From contig CALCST010000023.1 of assembly GCA_937894065.1 (NCBI GenBank), forward strand, positions 310,001-374,000: a DNA stretch of 64,000 nucleotides, given 5' to 3'. Positions within the stretch are counted from its first letter, which is position 1. Every line of letters starts with the position of its first letter. The position numbers and the translations under genes are program-made. Positions 42,581 to 51,502 of the stretch are shown here, piece after piece. Source of the DNA: an uncultured Parabacteroides sp. Its GTDB lineage: Bacteria; Bacteroidota; Bacteroidia; Bacteroidales; Tannerellaceae. The notes beneath the pieces are model-generated. The model saw only the letters and a list, made by a program, of their open reading frames with translations, made no database searches and was not told the DNA's origin.

Positions 42581-44566
42581 ATGAAAACAAACTTAAGCTC
42601 GCAAATCACGCTTACGCGTATTCCCCAGAAATACTATCGTCCGGAGAATGCTTATGAGCATTCAGTGTTGACTCGTTTGGAAAAAGTTCCTACAACAATT
42701 TATGAATCTTTGGAAGAAGGTTCTTTTGCTGTAGCAAAGGAAATAGCTTCACAGATTCGTAAAAAACAAAGTGCAGGAGAAAAATATGTTTTGGCATTGC
42801 CTGGTGGACGCTCTCCATTGAATGTCTATAACGAGTTGATTCGTATGCATAAAGAAGAACAGCTAAGCTTTAAGAATGTTGTTGTTTTTCTTGAATATGA
42901 ATTCTATCCTCTGTCTGCTTCTGATGCAGGAGTTTTGGGTAAGGTGAAAGAAGACTTCCTTAATCATGTAGATATTTGTCCTGAAAATATTTATGCACCG
43001 GATGGCATGATGCCAAAAGACGCAATATTTGATTTCTGCAACCAGTATGAAGAACATATTCAGCAGTTGGGTGGTATCGACTGTATGTTGCTGGGAATAG
43101 GTCAGTATAGTAATATTATGTTTAATGGAGCAGGTACTACTCCAAGTTCACGTATCCGTCTTGTGCTTTTGGAAGGTGCTGCCCGTAAAGAGGCTTCACG
43201 CCGTTTCTCTTCTTCAGAAGCTATTCCTTCAAGTGTTATTACAATGGGTGTATCAAACATGATGAAGGCTAAGAGCGTTGTTCTTCTTGCTTGGGGCGAC
43301 GACAAGGCTGATGTAATTGCCAAGACTGTTGAGGAGAGAATCACAGATAATGTTCCTTCTTCTTATTTGCAGACACATATCAATGCTAAAATCGTTGTGG
43401 ATTTGTCTGCTGCTTATAGTCTGACTCGTATCAGTCATCCTTGGCTTGTTACAAGCTGCGAATGGGACAACAAGCTTATCCGCCGTGCAATCGTATGGTT
43501 GTGCTTGAAGACTGGAAAACCTATCCTTAAGTTGACAAACAAGGATTATAGTGAAAATGGATTGGGCGAGTTGTTGGCATTGTATGGCTCTGCTTATAAT
43601 GTAAATATCAAGATATTCAATGACATTCAGCATACAATTACCGGCTGGCCAGGTGGTAAGCCTAATGCTGATGATTCAAGCCGTCCGGAAAGAGCAACTC
43701 CATATCCTAAGAAAGTCATTGTGTTCAGTCCGCATCCGGATGATGATGTTATTTCAATGGGTGGAACTCTCCGTCGCTTGTGTGACCAGAATCATGACGT
43801 GCATGTCGCTTATGAAACATCAGGAAATATTGCAGTTGGCGATGAAGAAGTAATCCGCTATTGTGAGTATTTGCGTGACGTATGTGAAAAATATTCACCT
43901 AACGACACAACAGTTAAGGACAAGGCAGAAGAGATTATCAAATATTTGCGTTATGAAAAGGTTGAGAATGGCGAACCTGAAAGAAAAGATGTTCTTTTCA
44001 TGAAAGGTACTATCCGCAGGGAAGAAGCTCGCCATGGTTGCAGATATTCAGGTGTGAAAGATGACCATGTTCATTTCCTAGATTTGCCTTTCTATGAAAC
44101 AGGTATGGTTCAGAAGAATCCTCTTGGCGAGGCTGACAAGGATATTGTGAAAGCATTGATTCAGGAAATCAAGCCGGACCAGATGTTTGTTGCTGGTGAC
44201 TTGGCTGACCCTCACGGAACTCATAAGGTTTGTCTGGATGCTGTGCTTGCTGCTATCGACGAGGTTAAGAACGAGGAATGGATGAAGAATTGCCGCGTAT
44301 GGATGTATCGTGGAGCATGGGCTGAATGGGAAATGGACCACGTTGAAATGGCTGTTCCTATTTCACCGGAAGAATTGCGCCATAAGAGAAATGCTATTCT
44401 GAAACATCAGTCTCAGGCTGAAAGCGCTCCGTTCCTTGGCGATGACGAAAGATTGTTCTGGCAGCGTGCAGAAGACCGTAACCGTGCAACGGCTGAATTA
44501 TATCGTCAGCTTGGTTTGGCTTCATATGAGGCAATGGAAGCATTTGTTCAGTATATTCCGCTATAA
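42581..44566 (+). CDS. NagB-like domain fused to PIG-L/LmbE deacetylase domain
   Basis: This 661-residue protein is a fusion known in Bacteroidales. Residues 1-280 or so resemble glucosamine-6-phosphate deaminase, including LALPGGRSPLNVYNEL. Aligned to Escherichia coli NagB, the catalytic Asp72, Asp141, His143 and Glu148 correspond to Tyr, Tyr, Asn and Gly (FLEYEFYPLS and GIGQYSNIMFNGAG), so deaminase activity is doubtful. Residues 380-620 or so form a PIG-L/LmbE deacetylase-like domain with VFSPHPDDDVISMGG and DPHGTHKVC, whose His/Asp metal ligands look intact. It may act on N-acetylated amino sugars or use the NagB part as a sensor. It is often annotated as nagB, a name I avoid. Confidence 0.85.
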   Translation: MKTNLSSQITLTRIPQKYYRPENAYEHSVLTRLEKVPTTIYESLEEGSFAVAKEIASQIRKKQSAGEKYVLALPGGRSPLNVYNELIRMHKEEQLSFKNVVVFLEYEFYPLSASDAGVLGKVKEDFLNHVDICPENIYAPDGMMPKDAIFDFCNQYEEHIQQLGGIDCMLLGIGQYSNIMFNGAGTTPSSRIRLVLLEGAARKEASRRFSSSEAIPSSVITMGVSNMMKAKSVVLLAWGDDKADVIAKTVEERITDNVPSSYLQTHINAKIVVDLSAAYSLTRISHPWLVTSCEWDNKLIRRAIVWLCLKTGKPILKLTNKDYSENGLGELLALYGSAYNVNIKIFNDIQHTITGWPGGKPNADDSSRPERATPYPKKVIVFSPHPDDDVISMGGTLRRLCDQNHDVHVAYETSGNIAVGDEEVIRYCEYLRDVCEKYSPNDTTVKDKAEEIIKYLRYEKVENGEPERKDVLFMKGTIRREEARHGCRYSGVKDDHVHFLDLPFYETGMVQKNPLGEADKDIVKALIQEIKPDQMFVAGDLADPHGTHKVCLDAVLAAIDEVKNEEWMKNCRVWMYRGAWAEWEMDHVEMAVPISPEELRHKRNAILKHQSQAESAPFLGDDERLFWQRAEDRNRATAELYRQLGLASYEAMEAFVQYIPL

Positions 44567-44639
44567 TATACATTTGAGTTTCATTAGTTGTCAATTTGAG
44601 ATAAGTTGGCAAGAAACTTTAAATATCTTATAAATATAG

Positions 44640-44703
44640 CCGGGAAACAGATTTGCTGATTTGGTTTGAAAAAACTGAATGTGTATTGCAATCTGTTTCC
44701 CGG
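44640..44703 (+). terminator. Long-loop hairpin after NagB/PIG-L gene
   Basis: CCGGGAAACAGATT (44640-44653) and AATCTGTTTCCCGG (44690-44703) are perfect 14-bp arms around a 36-nt loop, followed by a T-rich stretch. Confidence 0.65.
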
Positions 44704-44762
44704 TTTATTTATTAATAATTCTGACAAAATTTACAGTTTTTGATATATTCCCTTATCTTTTG

Positions 44763-44793
44763 TTGTTTTTTTGAAAAATAATATATAATATTG
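44763..44793 (+). promoter_or_regulatory. Candidate promoter for thr leader and thrA
   Basis: TTG (44763-44765) and TAATATTG (44786-44793) are 20 bp apart. The predicted RNA would start around 44800, just before the leader peptide. Confidence 0.55.
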
Positions 44794-44825
44794 CTGTCGT
44801 CTATAAAAAGAATAATGCAAAAGCA

Positions 44826-44891
44826 ATGACAATAATAGGTTTATCATATTATACTTGGGCATTGATGATGACCCCTTGGGGGGTTAGATAA
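44826..44891 (+). CDS. Putative 21-residue thr operon leader peptide
   Basis: ATG 44826 opens a 21-codon frame reading MTIIGLSYYTWALMMTPWGV plus Arg and stop. Thr, Ile and Met codons are prominent, as expected for aspartate-family amino acid attenuation. It lies between a promoter and a terminator-like hairpin upstream of thrA. It has no visible Shine-Dalgarno sequence, as usual in this phylum. The frame is short and its role is inferred from context and composition. Confidence 0.55.
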   Translation: MTIIGLSYYTWALMMTPWGVR

Positions 44892-44908
44892 TAAATACTT
44901 CGCGTGTG

Positions 44909-44951
44909 TTTCATGTGTTGGGCTGTGTACTCTGCATGAAAGTCTTTTTTT
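44909..44951 (+). terminator. Putative attenuator terminator upstream of thrA
   Basis: TTTCATG (44909-44915) and CATGAAA (44935-44941) enclose a G-rich loop and are followed by GTCTTTTTTT. A second tight hairpin, ACCCC-TT-GGGG, overlaps the end of the leader peptide near 44871-44882. This layout suits attenuation. Confidence 0.5.
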
Positions 44952-45096
44952 ATTCATATTAATTTTTTTGTTTGAGCTTTATGCTGTTTGCTGTTTAAGT
45001 AAACATGCATGGATAATTGTTGGGCTTAAGCATATTGTATAATCAATGTTGGCTGTTTTTTATAACAGCATCTTAGAAAAATCAACAAAACAAATT

Positions 45097-47535
45097 ATGA
45101 AAGTATTGAAATTTGGCGGAACATCTGTTGGTTCTGTTGAGAGTATTTTGACAGTAAAAAAGATAGTTGAATCCATAGAAGAACCTGTAATTGTTGTTGT
45201 ATCGGCTTTAGGTGGAATCACAGATAAGTTGTTGAATACATCTGCACTGGCTGCTAAGGGTGATTTGGGTTATGAAAAGGAACTTTTGGAAATAGTTACC
45301 CGTCACCTTAATGTCATCGAAGGAGTGATTCCTGAACAGGAACAGCGTTTTGACGCTCAGAAAAAAGTCATGGCATTATTGGATGAACTTGGAAATATCT
45401 TCAAAGGAGTTTATCTGATTAACGACCTTTCTGCAAAAACTTCGGATACGATTGTAAGTTACGGCGAAAGATTGTCATCATTGATTATCTCTTATGTGAT
45501 AAAGGATGTATGTCTTTTCGACTCCCGTAAATTTATTAAAACCAGAAAGCAGTTCAATAAGCATATAGTAGATTTTGATGTTACCAACAGATTGATAAAG
45601 GAAACATTCAGTCCGCTGCCAAAGGTTTCTCTGGTTCCGGGATTTATTTCATCAAATGTTGAAAACGGTGAAGTTACTAACCTTGGAAGAGGTGGTTCGG
45701 ATTATACTGCTTCAATCCTTGCTACTGCACTTGATGCTTCAATCCTGGAGATATGGACTGATGTGGATGGATTTATGACTGCCGACCCTCGTGTTATCAG
45801 TACAGCATACGTTATTGACCATCTGAGTTTTACTGAGGCTATGGAGTTGTGTAACTTCGGTGCTAAGGTTATATATCCGCCAACAATATATCCGGTTTAT
45901 CATAAGAATATTCCGATAAGAATATTGAATACTTTCAATCCGGAAGCTAAAGGAACATACATCTCAAGAGAGAAAGTTGAAGATGGAAGAGCTATGATTA
46001 AAGGTATCTCTTCTATCAATGATACTTGTCTGATTACTGTTCAAGGTTTGGGTATGGTCGGTGTTATTGGTGTCAATTACCGAATATTCAAGACTCTTGC
46101 AGAAAATGGAATTAGTGTGTTTATGGTTTCTCAGGCAAGTTCGGAAAATAACACGACTTTTGCCGTTAGAAATGCTGACGCCGACTTGGCTGTGAAAGTT
46201 CTGGATGAGGAGTTTGCTCTGGAACGTGCTCAGGGTGACATGAATGATACAGTAGCTGAGAAGGACCTTGCCACAGTAGCGATTGTCGGTGAGAACATGA
46301 AACGTACTCCTGGTATCGCAGGAAAATTGTTCGGCACATTGGGTAGGGCAGGTATCAGTGTGATAGCTTGTGCTCAGGGAGCTTCTGAAACAAATATATC
46401 ATTTGTAATCAGACGTGAATATTTGCGTAAGGCTCTGAACTCAATACATGATTCCTTTTTCCTTTCTGAATACAAGGTGTTGAACTTGTTCATTGCCGGA
46501 ATTGGTACTGTAGGAGGAAATTTGCTTGAACAGATTCGTCAGCAGCAGCCTAAGCTGATGGAGCAGAATGGTCTGAAATTGAAAATTGTCGGTATAGCTA
46601 ATTCAAAGAAAGGAATTTTCAATAGAAGTGGAATTGATTTGAATTCATATAAGGAGAACCTTAAGGAGAATGGTATTGATTGCAATCCGGAGATTCTTTG
46701 TGAGGAAATTCTTAAAATGAATATTTACAACTCTGTGTTTGTTGACTGTACTGCTAGTCCTGATGTTGCACGATTGTATAAGAAATTGTTGAGCCGCAAC
46801 GTATCTGTTGTTGCAGCGAACAAGGAAGCAGCGTCTTCAGAATATGAGAATTATATTTCACTGAAAGAAACAGCTCGTCATCGTGGCATAAAATTCCTGT
46901 TCGAGACAAATGTCGGTGCAGGTCTGCCAATTATCAACACAATGAATGATTTGATGAATAGTGGAGACCATATTCTTAAGCTCGAAGCTGTTCTTTCAGG
47001 AACATTGAATTATATATTCAATACAATCAGTGCCGATATTCCATTCAGCAAGGCTGTACAGATGGCTAAGGAAGCAGGATATGCTGAGCCTGACCCACGC
47101 ATTGATTTGAGTGGAAAGGACGTTTTGAGAAAGCTGGTTATTCTTGCACGCGAAGCCGGATACAAGGTTGAGCAACAGGATGTGAATATCAATCTGTTTA
47201 TACCGGAAAATCTTTTCACAGGAACATTGGATGAATTCTGGAAGAATATTCCGGAACTTGACGAAAGCTTCGAGAAAAAGAGAAAACAGCTTGAAGCAGA
47301 AAACAAGCGTCTGAGATTTGTTGCTAAGATGGATAACGGAGCTTGTGAGATTGGATTGCAGGAAGTTGACAGCCGTCATCCGTTCTATGAACTCGAAGGC
47401 AGCAATAACATTATCATGATTTCCACAGAGCGTTACCATGAATTCCCTATGATAATAAAAGGATATGGAGCTGGCGCAGATGTTACAGCTGCCGGTGTTT
47501 TTGCTGATATAATATCTATTGCAAATATCCGATAA
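45097..47535 (+). CDS. thrA: Bifunctional aspartokinase I / homoserine dehydrogenase I
   Basis: The protein catalyses phosphorylation of aspartate and the later reduction of aspartate semialdehyde to homoserine. I choose ATG 45097 because the family starts MKVLKFGGTSVGS; an upstream ATG at 45046 adds a non-family extension. Its 812 residues match bifunctional ThrA. The kinase domain (about 1-290) has SYGERLSSLIIS and LGRGGSDYTASIL. ACT regulatory domains follow (about 300-445). The dehydrogenase domain (about 460-812) has the NAD(P) loop GIGTVGGNL, ANKEAASSEY and FETNVGAGLPIINT. It heads the threonine operon and is preceded by a putative attenuator. Confidence 0.96.
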   Translation: MKVLKFGGTSVGSVESILTVKKIVESIEEPVIVVVSALGGITDKLLNTSALAAKGDLGYEKELLEIVTRHLNVIEGVIPEQEQRFDAQKKVMALLDELGNIFKGVYLINDLSAKTSDTIVSYGERLSSLIISYVIKDVCLFDSRKFIKTRKQFNKHIVDFDVTNRLIKETFSPLPKVSLVPGFISSNVENGEVTNLGRGGSDYTASILATALDASILEIWTDVDGFMTADPRVISTAYVIDHLSFTEAMELCNFGAKVIYPPTIYPVYHKNIPIRILNTFNPEAKGTYISREKVEDGRAMIKGISSINDTCLITVQGLGMVGVIGVNYRIFKTLAENGISVFMVSQASSENNTTFAVRNADADLAVKVLDEEFALERAQGDMNDTVAEKDLATVAIVGENMKRTPGIAGKLFGTLGRAGISVIACAQGASETNISFVIRREYLRKALNSIHDSFFLSEYKVLNLFIAGIGTVGGNLLEQIRQQQPKLMEQNGLKLKIVGIANSKKGIFNRSGIDLNSYKENLKENGIDCNPEILCEEILKMNIYNSVFVDCTASPDVARLYKKLLSRNVSVVAANKEAASSEYENYISLKETARHRGIKFLFETNVGAGLPIINTMNDLMNSGDHILKLEAVLSGTLNYIFNTISADIPFSKAVQMAKEAGYAEPDPRIDLSGKDVLRKLVILAREAGYKVEQQDVNINLFIPENLFTGTLDEFWKNIPELDESFEKKRKQLEAENKRLRFVAKMDNGACEIGLQEVDSRHPFYELEGSNNIIMISTERYHEFPMIIKGYGAGADVTAAGVFADIISIANIR

Positions 47536-47575
47536 CGCTCTAAGTGGCAACTATATAAAGTTAATAATGTCTGAC

Positions 47576-47673
47576 ATTTTCTTAAAACTAAGCTTCAGTT
47601 TGTAAAAACTTAGTCTTAGATTATAAAAACTAAAGCTCAGTTTATAAAAACTAAGTCTTAGTTTTAAGAAAAT
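47576..47673. repeat. 98-bp element of four 21-bp palindromic units, copy 1
   Basis: The outer arms ATTTTCTTAAAACTAAG (47576-47592) and CTTAGTTTTAAGAAAAT (47657-47673) are perfect complements. Between them are units of 20-21 bp based on AAAACTAAGNCTTAGTTT. A second copy is at 57701-57803. Confidence 0.85.
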
Positions 47674-47752
47674 ATAGTTATATATCTACTTTTTTTCTGG
47701 CTCTTGTGAAACTAAAATCAGGAACTTTAAACCAATTAAAAGGAGGAATATT

Positions 47753-48958
47753 GTGAAACATCTTATAATTCTTGGAGACGGCATGGCTGATGAGCCACTT
47801 GATGTATTGGATGGAAAGACTCCGTTGCAGTATGCCTCTACTCCTAATTTAGACCAATTGGCAAAAATGGGTGTAAGCGGCTATTTGAAAACCGTTGAAG
47901 ATGGTTTCCATCCCGGAAGTGAAGTGGCTAATATGTCTGTGCTTGGATATGATTTGCCTTCAGTTTATGAAGGACGTGGCGTTTTGGAGGCAGCGAGTAT
48001 AGGCGTTGACCTTCATCCCGGAGAAATAGCTATGAGATGTAATTTGGTTTGTATCGAAGGTGATATATTGAAAAATCACTCTGCAGGCCATATCTCAACT
48101 GAAGAAGCTGATGAACTTATAAAAGCTTTGAATGAAGAACTGGGCTCTGATATGGTGCATTTCTATACCGGAGTTTCCTATCGTCATTTGTTGGTGATAA
48201 AGTCCGGAAGTAAAGAGCTTGATTGCACTCCGCCTCATGATGTGCCTTTGCAACCTTATCGTCCTTTGATGATAAAGCCTCGTAATCACTCTGCGGAAAA
48301 GACTGCCGATATGCTGAATGAGTTGATTTTTAGATCAATGGAAGTGTTGGAAAATCATCCGGTAAATCTTAAGAGAGCAGCTCAAGGAAAAGACAAGGCT
48401 AATTGTATCTGGCCTTGGTCTCCTGGTGAAAGACCTGCGATGAAGACTTTGAATCAGCTTTATGGCATCGGTAAATCTTCAGTAATTTCAGCAGTTGACC
48501 TTATTCGTGGAATAGGAGTTTATGCCGGAATGAAAGTAATTATTGTCGAAGGTGCTACGGGGCTGTATGACACAAATTACGAAGGAAAAGTTTCAGCAGC
48601 GCTTGATGCTTTGAAAACAGATGACTTCGTTTATCTTCATATTGAAGCAAGTGATGAGGCTGGACATGAAGGTGACGTCAACCTGAAAATCAAAACAATT
48701 GAGAATCTTGACAGTCGCGTTGTCGGACCTGTTATGAAGGCTTTGTCTTCTTTTGGTGAAGACGTAGCAGTGGCTGTGTTGCCGGATCATCCTACACCTT
48801 GTGCAGTGCGAACACACACATCAAAGCCTGTCCCATTTGTCTTTTACAAACCAGGTGAAACACCTGACGCAGTTGAAGTTTATGATGAATTTTCTGTAGC
48901 AGAAGGTAAATACGGAATATTGGAAAAAGATCAATTTATTAAAGAATTCTTGAAATGA
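47753..48958 (+). CDS. ApgM-like phosphotransferase, probable homoserine kinase
   Basis: The 401-residue protein belongs to the ApgM (archaeal cofactor-independent phosphoglycerate mutase-like) branch of the alkaline phosphatase superfamily. Seen are LIILGDGMADEPLD (metal Asp), EVANMSVLGYD (likely nucleophile Ser), ASDEAGHEGDVNLKI and VLPDHPTPCAVRTHT (metal ligands). GTG 47753 is the start, supported by a strong AAAGGAGGAA upstream. It sits between thrA and thrC, and no ThrB homologue is seen. From published Bacteroides fitness work, as I recall it, a homologue serves as a non-orthologous homoserine kinase. That role is therefore more likely here than glycolysis. Confidence 0.85.
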   Translation: MKHLIILGDGMADEPLDVLDGKTPLQYASTPNLDQLAKMGVSGYLKTVEDGFHPGSEVANMSVLGYDLPSVYEGRGVLEAASIGVDLHPGEIAMRCNLVCIEGDILKNHSAGHISTEEADELIKALNEELGSDMVHFYTGVSYRHLLVIKSGSKELDCTPPHDVPLQPYRPLMIKPRNHSAEKTADMLNELIFRSMEVLENHPVNLKRAAQGKDKANCIWPWSPGERPAMKTLNQLYGIGKSSVISAVDLIRGIGVYAGMKVIIVEGATGLYDTNYEGKVSAALDALKTDDFVYLHIEASDEAGHEGDVNLKIKTIENLDSRVVGPVMKALSSFGEDVAVAVLPDHPTPCAVRTHTSKPVPFVFYKPGETPDAVEVYDEFSVAEGKYGILEKDQFIKEFLK

Positions 48959-50259
48959 AATACTATAGTACAAATCACAGTGCAGACATGGCATCTTTGG
49001 AATATGCCGTAGTCAAAGGACTTGCTCCGGATAAAGGCTTGTTTATGCCCGAAAAAATAAATATGATATCTCCGGATGTAATTGCCAATATGAAGAATCT
49101 TTCGTTCAGCGAAATAGCTTGCCTGGTTGCAGAAAATTTGTTTGGCGAGGATATTGAGAAAGATGTTTTGGACAAAATCGTTTGTGATACGTTGTCTTTC
49201 GATGTCCCGGCTGTTTCTGTAAAGGACGATATATATAGCCTTGAGTTGTTCCACGGCCCGACTTTGGCATTTAAGGATGTAGGAGCACGTTTTATGGCTC
49301 GTCTTTCCGGATATTTTACAAGAAAAGAGGGAATGGACAGAGTGAATGTTCTTGCAGCTACTTCAGGCGATACAGGAAGTGCTGTAGCAAATGGTTTCCT
49401 TGATGTTCCCGGAGTTCATGTGTATGTCCTTTATCCAAAAGGAAAAGTTAGCCCTATTCAGGAATGTCAGTTCACTACATTAGGCAAAAACATCACTGCC
49501 TTGGAAATTGACGGAACATTCGATGACTGCCAGGCTTTGGTTAAAAGTGCTTTCCTTGATGAGGAATTGAATTCTGCGATGACACTAACTTCGGCTAATT
49601 CCATAAATGTGGCAAGATTGCTTCCTCAATCGTTTTATTATTTTTATGCTTATGCGCAGTTGGACAAGCTGGGTAAGGCTGATAATTTGGTGTTCTGTGT
49701 TCCAAGTGGAAACTTTGGTAATATCACAGCCGGATTATTTGCGCAAAGAATGGGATTGCCAGTCAAAAGGTTTATTGCAGCAAATAACCGCAATGATGTT
49801 TTTCTTGAATATCTTAATACCGGAAAGTATAATCCAAGACCTTCTGTAGCTACTATTGCAAATGCCATGGATGTTGGCGCACCAAGTAATTTTGCCAGAA
49901 TATTGGATTTGTTTGGTGACAATGCTTGGGAAAATATAAGAAAACAAATTAGCGGTTTCCGTTATACTGACGAGCAAATTGCTGATACAATGCGAAGAGT
50001 ATATAAAGAAACTGGATATATTCTCGATCCTCATGGTGCTTGTGGATTTGCTGCATTGGAGCAATCAATTGAATCAGGAGAAACCGGAGTTTTCCTCGAA
50101 ACTGCTCATCCTGCAAAATTCAAGGACACTGTTGACGGAATACTTGGTATAGATATTGAAATACCTGAAAAGTTGCGTGCTTTTATGCGAGGAGAAAAGA
50201 AAAGCAGAGAGTTGCCGAAAGATTTTGATAATTTCAAGGCATTTCTGTTGGGAGAGTAA
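48955..50259 (+). CDS. thrC: Threonine synthase
   Basis: Threonine synthase converts O-phosphohomoserine to threonine with pyridoxal phosphate. The 434-residue length is typical. Seen are the N-terminal MKYYSTNHSADMASLEYAV, the PLP-lysine region LFHGPTLAFKDVGARF, ATSGDTGSAVANGF and the phosphate-binding region VPSGNFGNITAG. The ATG overlaps the stop of the ApgM-like gene (ATGA), so translation is coupled. It completes the thrA-kinase-thrC operon and is followed by a bidirectional terminator. Confidence 0.97.
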   Translation: MKYYSTNHSADMASLEYAVVKGLAPDKGLFMPEKINMISPDVIANMKNLSFSEIACLVAENLFGEDIEKDVLDKIVCDTLSFDVPAVSVKDDIYSLELFHGPTLAFKDVGARFMARLSGYFTRKEGMDRVNVLAATSGDTGSAVANGFLDVPGVHVYVLYPKGKVSPIQECQFTTLGKNITALEIDGTFDDCQALVKSAFLDEELNSAMTLTSANSINVARLLPQSFYYFYAYAQLDKLGKADNLVFCVPSGNFGNITAGLFAQRMGLPVKRFIAANNRNDVFLEYLNTGKYNPRPSVATIANAMDVGAPSNFARILDLFGDNAWENIRKQISGFRYTDEQIADTMRRVYKETGYILDPHGACGFAALEQSIESGETGVFLETAHPAKFKDTVDGILGIDIEIPEKLRAFMRGEKKSRELPKDFDNFKAFLLGE

Positions 50260-50311
50260 TCTTTTCAACTTGTTGACTGAAAGTTGAGCTTGTGAAACTT
50301 TCATTATATAT

Positions 50312-50365
50312 AAAATGTCAAAACTGCTCATACCTATAAATAATGGAAAGCAGTTTTGACATTTT
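50312..50365. terminator. Bidirectional terminator between thrC and endonuclease-like gene
   Basis: AAAATGTCAAAACTGCT (50312-50328) and AGCAGTTTTGACATTTT (50349-50365) are perfect 17-bp arms. The convergent gene on the minus strand ends seven bases later. Confidence 0.9.
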
Positions 50366-50371
50366 GTGTTT

Positions 50372-51238
50372 TTAGAATTCTACTTTAACAACAACAGGGA
50401 AGTGGTCTGAAGGGAAATGACCATATTGCATATCATTCAAAACAGCATATTTCTCAACTGTTACATCTTTTGTTACCCAGATATAATCAATTCTGTTTTT
50501 CATTGAAGCTTCTAGTTTGAAACTGTTAGTTGTACCTTCTGTTCCGTATCTTGGAGTTTTACATATTTCATGAGAGTCAGATAGAAGTCCGTTTGCTGCA
50601 ATTATTTTGATAGGCTCGTCAGTTGGAACGGCATTGAAATCGCCAGTTACGAAAATTGTATTTCCACTTGTTGCAATTTCTTTTATCTTTTTCAGCAAAA
50701 GGTGAGAAGATTCACGTCGTGCCACTTTGCCTTGGTGGTCGTAATGCACATTAAAGAAATAGAAAACTTTGCCATTTTCTTTATCTTTGAACTTTCCCCA
50801 AGAGCAGATACGATTGCAGCATGTTGCATCCCAACCTTTTCCCGGAGTATTCGGCGTTTCTGAAAACCAGAAATCTCCTTTGTCGAGCACTTCAAATCTG
50901 TCTTTCTTATAGAAAATGGCAGAATGTTCGCCGGCTTCTTCTCCGTCATCACGTCCGTGACCGATATAAGCATAACCTTTAAGTTCGAGAATGTTGTCCA
51001 GCTGATGTTTGAAACCTTCCTGAGTTCCGAATATATCGAAATCGTGATACATGATTAAGCCTTGAACTTTTTGAATTCTGTGAGGCCATGCATCATCTCC
51101 GTCATTCGGATTGTCTTGTCTTAGGTTAAATGTTGCTACATTCATTTGTGTTTTGTTTTCACTGTTATTCTCTGCCATAGCTTTAAAGTTGCCTATAAGC
51201 ATCAAGGCTGAGATAAGGAAAATGTACATTTTTTTCAT
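50372..51238 (-). CDS. Secreted endonuclease/exonuclease/phosphatase-family protein
   Basis: This family cleaves phosphodiester or phosphomonoester bonds with a divalent metal. I place the start at 51238 (MKKMYIFLISALMLIGNF), which gives a clean signal peptide and 288 residues. A longer frame to 51319 adds nothing family-like. Seen are the early MNVATFNLRQDNPNDGDDAW, DIFGTQEGF (metal Glu), TGDFNAVPTDEPI (Asp/Asn of the catalytic core) and the C-terminal YGHFPSDHFPVVVKVEF with the catalytic SDH. It is predicted periplasmic. Substrate may be DNA, sphingomyelin-like lipid or inositol phosphate and cannot be fixed. Confidence 0.88.
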   Translation of the reverse strand: MKKMYIFLISALMLIGNFKAMAENNSENKTQMNVATFNLRQDNPNDGDDAWPHRIQKVQGLIMYHDFDIFGTQEGFKHQLDNILELKGYAYIGHGRDDGEEAGEHSAIFYKKDRFEVLDKGDFWFSETPNTPGKGWDATCCNRICSWGKFKDKENGKVFYFFNVHYDHQGKVARRESSHLLLKKIKEIATSGNTIFVTGDFNAVPTDEPIKIIAANGLLSDSHEICKTPRYGTEGTTNSFKLEASMKNRIDYIWVTKDVTVEKYAVLNDMQYGHFPSDHFPVVVKVEF

Positions 51239-51502
51239 GACTGAAAATATTTTTTTATTGTTATTTGCGGGGCAAAGGAACATAAAAAACACAGATAATA
51301 TGTTTATATGATATATCATTGTTGTTACATTATTGTTTCAGTTTTTTTATCAGTTCTGTATGTAAATGTATGCAAATGAGAATGAGAATACTAATTTGAT
51401 ACACATTTTTCCTGAATTGTAACATAAAGTTCCAATTTTGAAACAGTTATTATGTTGTATGGAATTATATTTGTCTCTGTGTAATATACAGTGCTAGATA
51501 CT

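Noticed and set aside
44640..44703. Riboswitch between NagB/PIG-L and thrA
   Set aside because: I see only a simple long-loop hairpin and an attenuator layout further on, with no known riboswitch core.
46996..47550. A 184-codon minus-strand frame over the end of thrA
   Set aside because: The plus strand encodes the well-conserved homoserine dehydrogenase domain; the minus frame has no family motifs.
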